A stretch of 64,000 nt of DNA from Mayamaea pseudoterrestris (lineage: Eukaryota; Bacillariophyta; Bacillariophyceae; Sellaphorales; Sellaphoraceae): positions 1,086,501 to 1,150,500 of the forward strand of contig BROI01000001.1 in the NCBI GenBank assembly GCA_027923505.1. The letters run 5' to 3'. Under the pieces are notes generated by a model, which made no database searches, was not told where the DNA came from, and was given only the letters and a program-made list of their open reading frames with translations. Of this stretch, positions 38,382-47,912 are shown piece after piece; position 1 is the stretch's first letter, and each line of letters begins with the position of its first letter. Position numbers and translations under genes: made by a program.

Positions 38382-38588
38382 TCAAAGATGATAGGGCGTG
38401 CTGATGCCAAGGAGCAATGACACATGATGGCCGCATACAATTAACTCAACCCTTTACTTTTGATAACGTAATATAAACCAAACTGCTTACTTAAAGAGGC
38501 GGATCAAAGATGATAGGCGCTCCAGAATGACACATATCCGCATACAATTAACTCAACCCTTTACTTTTGATAACGTAATATAAACCAA
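38381..38588 (+). repeat. Two-copy diverged tandem repeat in the 3' flank
   Basis: Copy 1 (about 38381-38481) and copy 2 (about 38503-38588) share ATCAAAGATGATAGG at the start, a middle ATGACACAT, and an almost identical block CCGCATACAATTAACTCAAC continuing through CCTTTACTTTTGATAACGTAATATAAACCA (described in two parts). Copy 2 lacks about 15 bp in its first half. Copy 1 begins immediately at the stop codon of the preceding gene. It is therefore likely a duplication of the terminator or polyadenylation region. Confidence 0.85.
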
Positions 38589-38804
38589 TAAGCCTTGCTT
38601 GTTACTTACACTTGAAAAATACGGTCCGTTTCAGACCTTTATTAAACCGGTACCGGTACGACGTCGAAGAATTTTCAGCCTTCACCATGGCGCGGCGCTG
38701 CGGCAGAAAGGCCTGCTCACTGCCAGTCGATTGGCCGACGAAACGCCAAAGAAGCCAAAACAAGTCAAAGTAAATCAAGCAAAACACGATCAAAGTACTG
38801 ATGA
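38589..38804 (+). promoter_or_regulatory. Leader region of the glycosyltransferase gene with a short upstream ORF
   Basis: The stretch contains ACCGGTACCGGT (palindromic) near 38647-38658. A 28-codon frame starts at ATG 38687 in a strong context (TTCACCATGG) and stops at 38773, 32 bp before the main ATG at 38805. If transcription starts upstream, this uORF could damp translation of the glycosyltransferase. This is seen only from sequence. Confidence 0.3.
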
Positions 38805-39992
38805 ATGAAAGTTCTACCGGTACAACGGAGAAAGACTGCTTCTTTGCGACAGTCGAGTCTTTTGCTTTGTCTCTTCGCCCTGGTCACACTTCGATTCTGG
38901 AAGGCGTTCAAACAAACTTCCAATCAGGCGTTAGCGCTACTGATTACGAGTACATCCAATGTCACTGCAACAGATGAGAGAAAGGATGTGTGGATAGAAG
39001 ATGGTGCTTCGTCTATCAATAGCAGCAGCAGGAGTAAAGGAGGCAAGCAGAAGTCGAGCAGCAATCTACGAACCAATCATACTACTGCATTTGCATCAAC
39101 ATTCCCGTCTGCATCACCTTCCTCCACCGAGCATCAAAGAATTTTCTACTCCCAGCTGCGAACGGACCGATCCGGTGCCGTCATTCAGGACTTGCTCATG
39201 GCACATGCCTACGCGTTTGAGAATGACTTGAAGTATGGAGGCGCCTGTGACGAGAATATAATGTTGAATGAGACAGAACAAGGCAGCGTCAGAAACAAGA
39301 ACAGCTCTGTCGCCAACATTCAGCACTTGATACAGAGCCTCGGCTTGCAAAATGATATCTCATTGGCATGTCCTACGTCCAATGCAAAGGCTCCCATTGT
39401 CCATCGCAATTTTTACACGTCGAGTGGCATGGCCGTCTTTACCAAACGCTGGCTCGACTACATTCATTCCAAGGTTCATTATTCACAGTCAAACAACAAA
39501 CACTCCAATACAAACCAGAGCGATCATCAACAATTGTTGACTCCAACTACGAAACGAGCTGTCATTCACATGCGACGCGGAGACGTGCAGCCATGCGACG
39601 ATGAAGAGCAACGATACTTGCCACATGCATACTACCTGCGGGCCATGCTGGACCATGTTCCCATTGATTACCAAGTTACAATTCACTCCGAGTCGCAGTC
39701 GTTTGAACCATGGAACGACTTTATGAATCAGACGAACAGTTGGAATGTATCGTACATTTTTGACTGTCCCATTCTAGATGCTTGGATTGACATGATGAAC
39801 GCTGACGTTCTGATTCTTTCAAAAAGCAGCTTTTCGCTCGTTCCAGCTTTGCTGAACCAACATGGCAGAGTTATTTACACCAACTTTTGGTACGAGCCGC
39901 TTCCGGATTGGTACGAGACGAAAATTAACTATCAAGCTGACTTATATGAGGTGAAGCGAAGGTATTGTCGCAGTTATCAGATTGTAGAGTAA
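38805..39992 (+). CDS. Type II membrane glycosyltransferase, fucosyltransferase-like (HMRRGD motif)
   Basis: 395 residues. A short cytosolic basic start (MKVLPVQRRKTASLRQ) is followed by one membrane segment (SSLLLCLFALVTLRFW, about 17-32) and a Ser/Thr-rich stem, typical of a Golgi type II enzyme. The luminal domain has RAVIHMRRGDVQPC (about 247-260), the His-x-Arg-Arg-Gly-Asp motif of the alpha-1,2/alpha-1,6/O-fucosyltransferase superfamily that binds GDP-fucose. It continues with YLPHAYYLRAML, YQVTIHSESQSFE and ADVLILSKSSFSLVPALL, which matches the C-terminal half of GT11/GT23-like folds. Donor and acceptor are not certain. Several N-x-S/T sites occur. It lies downstream of the 3'-flank tandem repeat. 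Confidence 0.75.
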   Translation: MKVLPVQRRKTASLRQSSLLLCLFALVTLRFWKAFKQTSNQALALLITSTSNVTATDERKDVWIEDGASSINSSSRSKGGKQKSSSNLRTNHTTAFASTFPSASPSSTEHQRIFYSQLRTDRSGAVIQDLLMAHAYAFENDLKYGGACDENIMLNETEQGSVRNKNSSVANIQHLIQSLGLQNDISLACPTSNAKAPIVHRNFYTSSGMAVFTKRWLDYIHSKVHYSQSNNKHSNTNQSDHQQLLTPTTKRAVIHMRRGDVQPCDDEEQRYLPHAYYLRAMLDHVPIDYQVTIHSESQSFEPWNDFMNQTNSWNVSYIFDCPILDAWIDMMNADVLILSKSSFSLVPALLNQHGRVIYTNFWYEPLPDWYETKINYQADLYEVKRRYCRSYQIVE

Positions 39993-40321
39993 TGACAGAC
40001 GATTATGCTCGTACTTCTGCCGACGCATTTAATTTGCACGGGAGGAAAGCTAAAGTAGCGACTACCGGTAGTGACGAGTCATTTTCCATGATTTAAGTCG
40101 CTTTTGGAAGCATACTCCTTGATTTCGAACGAGTTATTATTACCTAAAGAAAGGTCCAAATATCATGTAACACTATATAAATGATTAACGCAGTTATACA
40201 AACACTCTTTCCTCGTATTGTATCATATCGAAGATACCCATGAATACATAATCTCCTAGTCCACGAATTTTCCCATTCATTAAATACCTCATTAGTCCAC
40301 CAGGTACATTCTCCTAGTTCT
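39993..40321. other. Intergenic region between convergent genes
   Basis: About 330 bp, AT-rich, containing the 3' flanks of the glycosyltransferase (plus) and the WRKY19-type zinc-finger gene (minus). Nothing else is seen. Confidence 0.4.
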
Positions 40322-42790
40322 TCACGATCGATAAAACTGAGCGGCCTCCTCATTGAGCAAGGACGACACGGCATCTGCCGACATTTCCTGAAATATGGAA
40401 AGTCCTCGCTGATGTCCAGCAGCACCAGCTCCGCCATTACCACTCGTCGCCACCAAGGGAACCGCCGATGACGATGAAATCTTGCCACGGCTGTTACCAT
40501 TAGTCTGCAAGTCATGATGACGCTTGCACATGCCGTTAATAATTGCTTGCTTGGCACAGTCACCTACCATGCAAAGCTTCTTGCGCGCACCATGCCCAAT
40601 GCATCGTCCACCTTGGACCGCCACCTTTTCGCAGCCCGGAATATCGCAACGCTTGCGAGCCGGCCCGTGCGCACTGCAGAGACCAGCCTTTTTGACATTC
40701 TTGTCACATCCAGGATGCTTGCACTGCTTGCGCTTGGCGCCATGCGCAATGCAGAGTCCGCCTTGAACGACGCGATTCTCGCAATTACCCATTTGGCACT
40801 TGCGGCGGAGTCGCTTGCTCGTGCCACCAGCCGCTAGTCTCGAGCCACTGCCATTCAAATTATTCCCTTCCCCGTCAGTATACTCCTCGGATCCATCCAA
40901 GCTGTGTTCAGCATTGACGCTTCCGCCTTCCGACTTGCGTTCGATAATACCGCAGAACTGGATGCGCCCATGCTCCGGAATGACCACTGACGATGATGCC
41001 GCCACATCGGCATACGACAAGCCCGCGACGCGAGTCGGTCCTTCCTTGACGGTAGGCAATGGCGGCGCAATGGATCTTAGACCAGGCGACGGCTGCTGGT
41101 GCACAAGAGTAACCGACGGACTCGTCGCGGACGCAACCGTTGCTGGTGGCGACGGTGTGCTCTGCCGTGGAGGAGCGTCCATCACCAAAATACTTGCCTT
41201 TGGCATGTCAGAGGTCACTTGTTTCTTCTGCTGATACTGTTCCTCCTGCACTTGCTGCGACTGCGCCTGAGACTCGCGATAGGCTGCCTGTAGTTCATCA
41301 TTCGACGCTTGCAAATTGCGCAAAAACGCATCGTCCGTATCTAGTGCACCACTCGAGTCATTCAAATTTTGCAAAAAGCTCACCGTCGACGACGTGACCC
41401 GATGGTGGCGGCCGCCAAAGAGGTTCAAGCTTGGTGCGTTCATCATGGCATCATCGTCATTATCCAAGTCTGCGCCCAACATGCCGTTCAAGGCGGTGCT
41501 GAAAGACGAGAGTTTGCGATGATGGGCCGCTCGACTAGTCGTCTTTATGCTTGGTTGAAGTACTTTGGTGCCATCACCAACTGCCAATCCAGTGACAAAG
41601 GTTTGCGATCCCCGATTCTGAATGCTATACTGCGGCTGTTGCTGCTGCTGTTCCCAAAAGTGAACGTTCCGCGTCGTTCCTGCAGCGGCAGCATCATTTG
41701 CCGCTGCCATGCGCAAATAGTCGCCATAGCTTGTGGCTGGCGTGAAAATTGCCGCTTCCGATGACAGTCGCTGAATCGGATACTGCGAATTAGACGGAGG
41801 CGGTGGCGGCAACATGCTGGCATATGGATAGTTGGAGGCTGCAGCAGCTGCAACCGTCGAATACAAGAGGGCATGTTGGTTAACAGGAGGAGCGGAAGCA
41901 AAGCCAGGGTAGTTGACAGCCGGTGCATACCCATCCATGGAGGTACTTGCGGCAGTGGTAGTATTCATCCGCGCGGCGGCAAGGTATGATGATGGAGGTG
42001 GTGCAGCCATTTGCTGCTGTTCCTGTCCATTCTGCTGCTGCTCGTAGGATCCAGTGCTAACCAGTCCGAGACTTGGACGAGAGTTGCTGCCGTTTGTATG
42101 ATTCATGGTTGCGTCCGCATCGTCGCCAACTTCAAGTCCATCCTTGCCCTTGGTCTTGACGGCAGCCGTCGAAAGCAACTCTAGTCCCTGTCGTTGCTGC
42201 TGCTGTTGCTGAGGTTGCTTTGGTCTAATCTTTCGCTCGACGCGTCCAACGGAATCCAATCGTCGATGAGCGACCGAGGGATGAACTCCAGTGAGCGACT
42301 CGTCGGAAAACAAGCGACGATGCTTGCGATCCTCCTCACTGATCGCCTTGCCGTCTAGTTCGTCATTGAGTTGCTGAAAGAGACTTGGCTGCTGCTGCTG
42401 AGTTGACGACGAATAGTTATTGTGATTATTCCTCGGACCTCTACCTTCGCCTTCCTCGTGCTTGGAGTTGTGGTCCGTCAAAGTGGCGGCATCCAAAAAA
42501 AGGTCCGACAAGTTGCGCGATCGATGGCCTCGTCGCTTCGTCTTTTTGCTGCCGCCGTGCTGCTGCTGATGATCATTGCTGTTCGCAGCGCTACCATGAT
42601 GGCTCGATTCCTCAACCACCAAGGCAATATCTCCATCCGGAGTGCTTTGATAGTTTGGAAGAGTCGATGCTGTCAATGTTGCTGGAGGAGGACAAGTCGA
42701 CTGGAGCTGCTGCTGTTGCTCTGACTGCTCCTCATGATGCGTGTACATGCTGCTGTTACTGCTGGAAGGCTGCTGCATGGAGGCCATCAT
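40322..42790 (-). CDS. WRKY19-type zinc-finger repeat protein with disordered Gln-rich N-terminus
   Basis: 822 residues. Residues 1 to about 655 are low-complexity (Gln, Ser, Asn, His and Ala runs). The C-terminal part (about 660-765) has four tandem Cys/His repeats: CQMGNCENRVVQGGLCIAHG, CKHPGCDKNVKKAGLCSAHG, CDIPGCEKVAVQGGRCIGHG and CMVGDCAKQAIINGMCKRHH. The spacing C-x4-C-x9-C-x2-H is the zinc finger found as repeats in WRKY transcription factor 19-like proteins of stramenopiles and plants. The linkers (KRKQ, RKR, RKKL) are basic, consistent with nucleic-acid binding. No WRKY domain is present. A short conserved-looking tail (GLSIFQEMSADAVSSLLNEE) follows. Nuclear regulator role is inferred. 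The start MMASMQQP opens the frame. Confidence 0.82.
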   Translation of the reverse strand: MMASMQQPSSSNSSMYTHHEEQSEQQQQLQSTCPPPATLTASTLPNYQSTPDGDIALVVEESSHHGSAANSNDHQQQHGGSKKTKRRGHRSRNLSDLFLDAATLTDHNSKHEEGEGRGPRNNHNNYSSSTQQQQPSLFQQLNDELDGKAISEEDRKHRRLFSDESLTGVHPSVAHRRLDSVGRVERKIRPKQPQQQQQQRQGLELLSTAAVKTKGKDGLEVGDDADATMNHTNGSNSRPSLGLVSTGSYEQQQNGQEQQQMAAPPPSSYLAAARMNTTTAASTSMDGYAPAVNYPGFASAPPVNQHALLYSTVAAAAASNYPYASMLPPPPPSNSQYPIQRLSSEAAIFTPATSYGDYLRMAAANDAAAAGTTRNVHFWEQQQQQPQYSIQNRGSQTFVTGLAVGDGTKVLQPSIKTTSRAAHHRKLSSFSTALNGMLGADLDNDDDAMMNAPSLNLFGGRHHRVTSSTVSFLQNLNDSSGALDTDDAFLRNLQASNDELQAAYRESQAQSQQVQEEQYQQKKQVTSDMPKASILVMDAPPRQSTPSPPATVASATSPSVTLVHQQPSPGLRSIAPPLPTVKEGPTRVAGLSYADVAASSSVVIPEHGRIQFCGIIERKSEGGSVNAEHSLDGSEEYTDGEGNNLNGSGSRLAAGGTSKRLRRKCQMGNCENRVVQGGLCIAHGAKRKQCKHPGCDKNVKKAGLCSAHGPARKRCDIPGCEKVAVQGGRCIGHGARKKLCMVGDCAKQAIINGMCKRHHDLQTNGNSRGKISSSSAVPLVATSGNGGAGAAGHQRGLSIFQEMSADAVSSLLNEEAAQFYRS

Positions 42791-43685
42791 GGTTTAGAGT
42801 AGACTTGCAGTAAATCAATGGATTCGTCTCGCCGCTGCTGTCACTGCCGCTGCTTGCTGACTGTTCCACAAATGAAGAGAATCTGCAAAAAATCATTCAA
42901 AACAGAGTGAGATTTCTTCCACGGCGAGGTGCGCTTTTGAACGATGCACATGGCGTGACGGAAGGATCCTCATGGTCGGAGCGACAGCAGTTTGAAATTT
43001 GGGCGGAGTCTAAGGCAACGGAACGAAAGAGGTGCAGCTGCGACATGGATCATGTCAGTCGCTCGGAGTCGACGAACGAACTGAAAGGTAGATTCCTCTC
43101 TCTTGCACCTTTACCATAGTCTCACTTCCTCTCCCTTCTCTTACCTCCTTTATACTACTCTCTCTCTATATATCCTCGTCCAATCTCACCAGTACAAGTT
43201 GTCGGAAGGAGGGAGTCAATCACGCTCTTGTGCTGCTCTTGTCATGGTATCGGTGGCAATGGTGACCTACAAAAGGGGGTGGCGAACGACTCATCGCCTT
43301 CTTTCGCGACAATGAGGTCCGGGGGTGCTGGCGCGGAACCTTTATCGACACTGGCACGAACTGTACAACCCGAAGCTCCATGGGGGGGTGACGCCTTTCG
43401 AAGTTCCAATTTCCAACCATGGAACTCGCGTCGATTGAAACCTTCCCGGTCGACTTCAAGCTTGCGATAAGTAGCAGAGATCATGCGATGTATGAGGGTT
43501 GATCATGCGGGATCTACGGTGGAGTAGAGGTTGCAATCGACTATTTAGTAGCCTGTGTATCAGCAGGTGAATGCTCTGGTCTAATATATAGGTTATCCAT
43601 AGGTTGGACGAGGAATCAGGTTGACTAGTAGCTAACCGCATTTAACTTTGCGAGCCAACAAGCTAAGTAGACAAAACAGCACACG
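42791..43685. other. Intergenic region, 0.9 kb
   Basis: Between the zinc-finger gene start and the FHA-like gene end (both minus). A pyrimidine-rich tract (CTCTCCCTTCTC..., CTCTCTCTATATAT) at about 43120-43175 on the plus strand may be a promoter element of the zinc-finger gene. Short frames around 43228-43470 occur in several phases, with no support for any of them. Confidence 0.4.
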
Positions 43686-45776
43686 TCAAACGTAGTCGTC
43701 GCCATCAGTCCACACCGTATCCGGACAAAGCAAATCGGGTAGTTTTATAAAGGTATCGGGATGCTTGCTACCCGTGCCCTCGTTCAAGCTTAAAACTGCG
43801 TCGATCACGGCGCGCCGATAGGATCCAAGGCGAGCAATATCGCGTTCTTTCAACCAGTCGCGATAGGTAAAGGCGCCAATGCATCGAGGTGCTGCCATAC
43901 ACTGGGCTTGTGACTGTTCAATCATTCGGTCTACTCGGTCGAGAGAATACCGAGAGTCGTACGAAGCTTCCAGCTTCATGTCGAGCATGCTTTCCATGGT
44001 TAAATGCTGATTATCAGCAGGCTTTACTACCGGGCGACGTGACCGCAAAAGCTTTCTGGCTGGCACCTTGCGTTGCGCTAATTCCGCCGCCACTGATGAT
44101 GGAGGTTTGGTCGCTGCGGCGCCTTCGTTCGAGCCAATGTCCCGATGACTAGCAGGGAACGAGTCGAGTAGAAATGACAGCGAAGGCATGGAGCGCATCG
44201 CAGGCTTTGTTAAATTGTCATCGCCACTGCTTGCGCGCGTTTGCCTCGACTGTGACTCATCGTGATGACTGGCTAGTTGCGAACCTGTCGCATCATCTCG
44301 AGGCGGCACTTCATCCGCAACAATGCCTCCTGCTCCTCTTTCGTCTTCACGCGTATCTGACGATGTAGATTTATTGGCTCCACTCGTTAGCTTTCGGTAG
44401 TCCACTTCCGCAGGTGGCGCAATATGATTCACCTTTAACCGTTTCGCCGAAGGCGTTGGTGCGAATGCGGCTGCCTGCGACGATGCCTTCGACAGGCTCA
44501 ACTTTAAACCACCATCCCTTCCACCATGATTCTGCGGACTGTCCGTTGTCAAAATGCGCTTGTTCATCCTCTTGGCATCCATCAAATCCGGCGTCACGAC
44601 GTTCACTGGAGGCGCGCCGACCAAGTCGCGACGAACTACGCTGACACTCGTCGGGCCTGATTCTGTAGATGCTATTGCATAATCCTTGCTTTTGCTTCGT
44701 GGAATATCACCAATATTCTGATATGTCTCGTCAAGTTTTGCCAAAATAGTCGGTGCCTGCTTGCGACAAAACATTGTCGAGTCGCTCGCTCCATGGACAG
44801 TAACTTGCCTGTTGCTGTCAGAAAAGAGGTTGCGTCGAGCAGGAGAGTCACCCTTCGTGAATCCCAGAGTCTTGCCGCCACCATTACAGCCATTATTGTC
44901 CTGACTTTGGCTGCTAATTCCACTCGAGTCAACGGATGAGTCCGTTAATTGTAGTTGGTAACGTCTATGCTGCTTTGACCTGTTCGGTGCAACAGTCGCA
45001 TGCAGCCATCCGTCACTGCTTGCATTTACAGTATCGCAACAAGCGTTTGAGGCTGCCAAACTCAATGTAATTTTGCTACTTTTGCCAGTTTGCTTTTGTG
45101 TCGACTGGCATTCCGACGCCCACGGATCACGCAGCAATCGCCGTGCCTGCTCCAGAGTATTTTGCGTATTGTATGAATTCTCGTCTTCACTGCCCGATAC
45201 GTCATCGTCTAGATCATTCATTTGTTTAATAGATACTTGCTTCTCAAGCGTAGTGCCTGAATATTGCTCGACAAGTTCCAATTGAAACCGCATCCAAACT
45301 TCCGTTAATCCAGCCACGCGTACATGTACACCTTGCTTGGTCGCCAGTCGCCCTTTGAGTTGAAAGAACTGCTTGTGACTGGCTATAATCTTACACTTTT
45401 CGTCTTTTGAAACGTGAATGGCTCTACGAGAAAGTAATTCGTAGTTGTGTTGAGGTTTTCGTCGTCGGCGTCGTCGCCTCGTGTCATTGAGACTGTCATC
45501 GTCTGCATCCAAAATTCCCTGCGCTGATCCATTCACCACCTTTCGAATATTATGACAATATTTTTCGCAAACGTCTTTATAGTCAGAAGAATTGGCTGGC
45601 GTCAGTTTGCACTGAAAGGGACAGTTCATCCACCAGAGTTCGCATAGCTCCTGACGACCAAGAGTGACGGGGAGTTGCGTGTAAATCAGCGGCTCGGACG
45701 AATGTTCAGGATGACTCTCGTATATGGGGGTCACGCGAAGAGCTTTTTGTTCAGTACGGGGACGTTTGGATGCCAT
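43686..45776 (-). CDS. Hypothetical protein with FHA-like N-terminal domain
   Basis: 696 residues. The N-terminal 165 residues contain YTQLPVTLGRQELCELWWM (about 32-50), LLSRRAIHVSKDEKCKII (about 113-130) and GVHVRVAGLTEVWMRFQL. The Gly-Arg and Ser-Arg-x-x-(I)His spacing resembles an FHA phosphopeptide-binding domain, but it is diverged and interrupted by an Arg-rich insertion (TRRRRRRRK). The middle is disordered, rich in Ser, Asp and Lys with predicted nuclear signals (SAKRLKVNHI, KRPRTEQK). The C-terminal 100 residues (SMLDMKLEASYDSRYSLDRV, CIGAFTYRDWLKERDIARLG, YRRAVIDAVLSLNE) look folded but unrecognised. A nuclear phospho-dependent adaptor is a reasonable but unproven inference. Confidence 0.65.
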   Translation of the reverse strand: MASKRPRTEQKALRVTPIYESHPEHSSEPLIYTQLPVTLGRQELCELWWMNCPFQCKLTPANSSDYKDVCEKYCHNIRKVVNGSAQGILDADDDSLNDTRRRRRRRKPQHNYELLSRRAIHVSKDEKCKIIASHKQFFQLKGRLATKQGVHVRVAGLTEVWMRFQLELVEQYSGTTLEKQVSIKQMNDLDDDVSGSEDENSYNTQNTLEQARRLLRDPWASECQSTQKQTGKSSKITLSLAASNACCDTVNASSDGWLHATVAPNRSKQHRRYQLQLTDSSVDSSGISSQSQDNNGCNGGGKTLGFTKGDSPARRNLFSDSNRQVTVHGASDSTMFCRKQAPTILAKLDETYQNIGDIPRSKSKDYAIASTESGPTSVSVVRRDLVGAPPVNVVTPDLMDAKRMNKRILTTDSPQNHGGRDGGLKLSLSKASSQAAAFAPTPSAKRLKVNHIAPPAEVDYRKLTSGANKSTSSDTREDERGAGGIVADEVPPRDDATGSQLASHHDESQSRQTRASSGDDNLTKPAMRSMPSLSFLLDSFPASHRDIGSNEGAAATKPPSSVAAELAQRKVPARKLLRSRRPVVKPADNQHLTMESMLDMKLEASYDSRYSLDRVDRMIEQSQAQCMAAPRCIGAFTYRDWLKERDIARLGSYRRAVIDAVLSLNEGTGSKHPDTFIKLPDLLCPDTVWTDGDDYV

Positions 45777-46093
45777 AATGTGACTGTAAGGTCGCAGCGA
45801 GCGTTGGATAAATCGCGTCGACCGCCATGGTCGATTGTGCGGTTTTGTGCGATCGGCTGGCGATGATTTATCGCAGCGGTTTCACAAGATTAGCTATTTA
45901 TTTGTCGCCAGTCCACCAATTCAGTCGTCATCGGAATGGTAATGCATCTGCTCCGACAGATCCCACAGACTATAAACAAAACAACACGCGGCACGGAGAA
46001 GAAGATGCAAAAGATTATTACTATGAGGGATAATTTTGATGGAGTTTCTTCTACTTACAAGTGAGCTTTTGCTCCCGGCAGGGGTACCGGTAG
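45777..46093. other. Intergenic region, about 320 bp
   Basis: Between two minus-strand genes: promoter of the FHA-like gene and 3' flank of the LON-domain gene. A GGGGTACCGGTAG patch occurs near 46081. No gene is seen. Confidence 0.4.
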
Positions 46094-47416
46094 TCAGCGC
46101 TCCTTGGCTTTGGGTGCGGAATCTGCTTCCTCGTCGACCAGTCTCACACGCGAGGACTCCTTCTCGTCAATAAACAAGCAGGGGGATTTCTTTAAATGAG
46201 GAAAGTACACCTTGACCATTGAGCCATCAAAAGTGACGATTGATTCCGTCATTACCTTGCCCCTGCACCAACCCAACTCATCGTTGTAATAGTACTCGAC
46301 GATCATTCCGGGAAGTAGTTTCGTATCCCAAGCAAATGAAGCAGGCAGAGGTCTCTTGTCATTTTCTACATTCTTCGCCGCCAGCAATCCAACCGGCTCG
46401 ACATCATTATTTACAGTTAGTCCAAGATTTGACCCCGCATCGGAAACGGAGAGTTGCTGACGAAGCAGCCCCAGCATTACCCGCATTCGCTCCACAGAGT
46501 CAGTCATGGAGAGGTAAATTCGTCGTTCATCATTTGTCAGCCTGACAAACTCCATGCTCAACAAGCCGATGCAATAGTACTTCTCTTCAATACTTGGGTA
46601 AAGGTCATCAATAATTCTCGATACGTAGTCCAATGCGCGTGCCTTTTGACATTGAACATTTGACTGCTCAGGCTCAGCCTTTTTCAGATGCTGATGAACA
46701 TGAGCGTGCATTGCATCCATTAGCGTCGCCATGAGCTCGTCTGCCTCGTGTCTCTCCACGCCCTTAGATAGTTCCTGGCTGTCATTGCCCTTGCCATCGC
46801 GCGGCCTCGTTTTGTCAATAACTTTTTGATCAAATAGTTCATCCACTAAGACTACTGGGAATGGATTCGTCGATAACACTTCCTTGACAATGAAACGCCA
46901 TTTTCCGTTCGTACTAACCAAAGGCGATAGCTTCGGCGAAACTCCCGTTGACTTGATTTCGTCGTCCTCCCTCAATGATTCAGCACAGAAAGCTTGGACG
47001 ACGCATCCAACGGCTCCTACGAGCGATTTATTAGCGCGGCCATCATGTAGAGCCACAATACCCATCCGCCCACCTTGCTCCAGAAATGCATGGCGGAAGA
47101 ATCGACGATGTTCCCGTGTCGAAAGTCTCACGCCACCTAGTCCCATTCCCGACAGCTCGTACGGTAGATGATCAGCGGGTAGCGGAAACGCCATCACGTC
47201 CTCGTCAACAAAGGGTGGAGCAAGAACGAGCTTGACGTTTTGGAGTACCGCTCGAATCTTTGGTGAAAGATAGACCGATGCCGCATTTGGATGAATGAGT
47301 TTTTGCGGCAATGCCTGCTGCTGTAATTGCTTCGGATAGCGCACTGCAAAGCAGCTCGAGCTGTCAAATAGGCCGAGTAGGTTCACAGCCCACAAGCGAG
47401 TCTTCAATTTCGCCAT
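46094..47416 (-). CDS. LON substrate-binding-domain protein, probably plastid-targeted
   Basis: 440 residues. The N-terminus (MAKLKTRLWAVNLLGLFDSSSCFAVRYPK) has a hydrophobic core and a Cys-Phe-Ala site resembling the diatom ASAFAP plastid presequence. A LON N-terminal-type domain follows (about 70-190): VMAFPLPADHLPYELSG, STREHRRFFRHAFLEQGGRMGIVALHD, LVGAVGCVVQA and WRFIVKEVLSTNPFPVVLVDELFD. This domain binds substrates in Lon protease and occurs without the ATPase in many plastid proteins. The middle is alpha-helical (IEEKYYCIGLLSMEFVRLTNDERR, MRVMLGLLRQQL). The C-terminal segment GMIVEYYYNDELGWCRGKV and VKVYFPHLKKS resembles a Tudor/SH3-like barrel. No protease or AAA motifs are present. 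Role unknown. Confidence 0.75.
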   Translation of the reverse strand: MAKLKTRLWAVNLLGLFDSSSCFAVRYPKQLQQQALPQKLIHPNAASVYLSPKIRAVLQNVKLVLAPPFVDEDVMAFPLPADHLPYELSGMGLGGVRLSTREHRRFFRHAFLEQGGRMGIVALHDGRANKSLVGAVGCVVQAFCAESLREDDEIKSTGVSPKLSPLVSTNGKWRFIVKEVLSTNPFPVVLVDELFDQKVIDKTRPRDGKGNDSQELSKGVERHEADELMATLMDAMHAHVHQHLKKAEPEQSNVQCQKARALDYVSRIIDDLYPSIEEKYYCIGLLSMEFVRLTNDERRIYLSMTDSVERMRVMLGLLRQQLSVSDAGSNLGLTVNNDVEPVGLLAAKNVENDKRPLPASFAWDTKLLPGMIVEYYYNDELGWCRGKVMTESIVTFDGSMVKVYFPHLKKSPCLFIDEKESSRVRLVDEEADSAPKAKER

Positions 47417-47912
47417 GGTCGTCCACGGCGAGTGCTCTCACGCTTGATTTCACGGAATGAAGCGACATTCTCGTGTGTCTTTGGGCGCACCTCGAGAGTC
47501 AAGTCGTTTGCTCGTAAACCGCATTTATTCGCGAATACTGAGTCTTCCATGGAGCGAGATTCTTTCAAAATGTCCTCGTGGTAGGCCATTTGATTAATCG
47601 ATTGTTGGATCTGAATCATACGCGTCTTACAAGTGATTAAAAGGACTATTGCGTCTAGTCATGGGCCTCGGGGTCACGCACTTGTGCATCCCAAACCCAG
47701 TCGGCGACGATTGACAATCGTCCAAGACTGTAAGTCCAAGTCAAACGAAATCAAGCACCAGGCTCACCAATGTTGTAAAGCGGGTAACAAAGTATCTATG
47801 TAAATGGGTGTATATTTATGTAGAAGTCTATCATGCATGATTCATAAAGCAGCAGCATGTTGGAATATAATGTATATTCAAGCAACGCATCCGTAATAGC
47901 CATGTCCAGCAA
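47417..47912. other. Intergenic region, about 500 bp
   Basis: Between the LON-domain gene start and the end of the next minus-strand gene. AT-rich near 47800-47900. No gene, repeat or RNA is recognised. Confidence 0.4.

Noticed and set aside
40322-42790. Several plus-strand frames of 60-144 codons across the zinc-finger gene
   Set aside because: They are shadows of the minus-strand Gln- and Ser-rich coding sequence (Cys/Leu/Ala-rich translations).
43220-43484. Overlapping frames on both strands
   Set aside because: Frames in several phases over the same 250 bp, with none showing a domain; a sign of GC-rich non-coding DNA.
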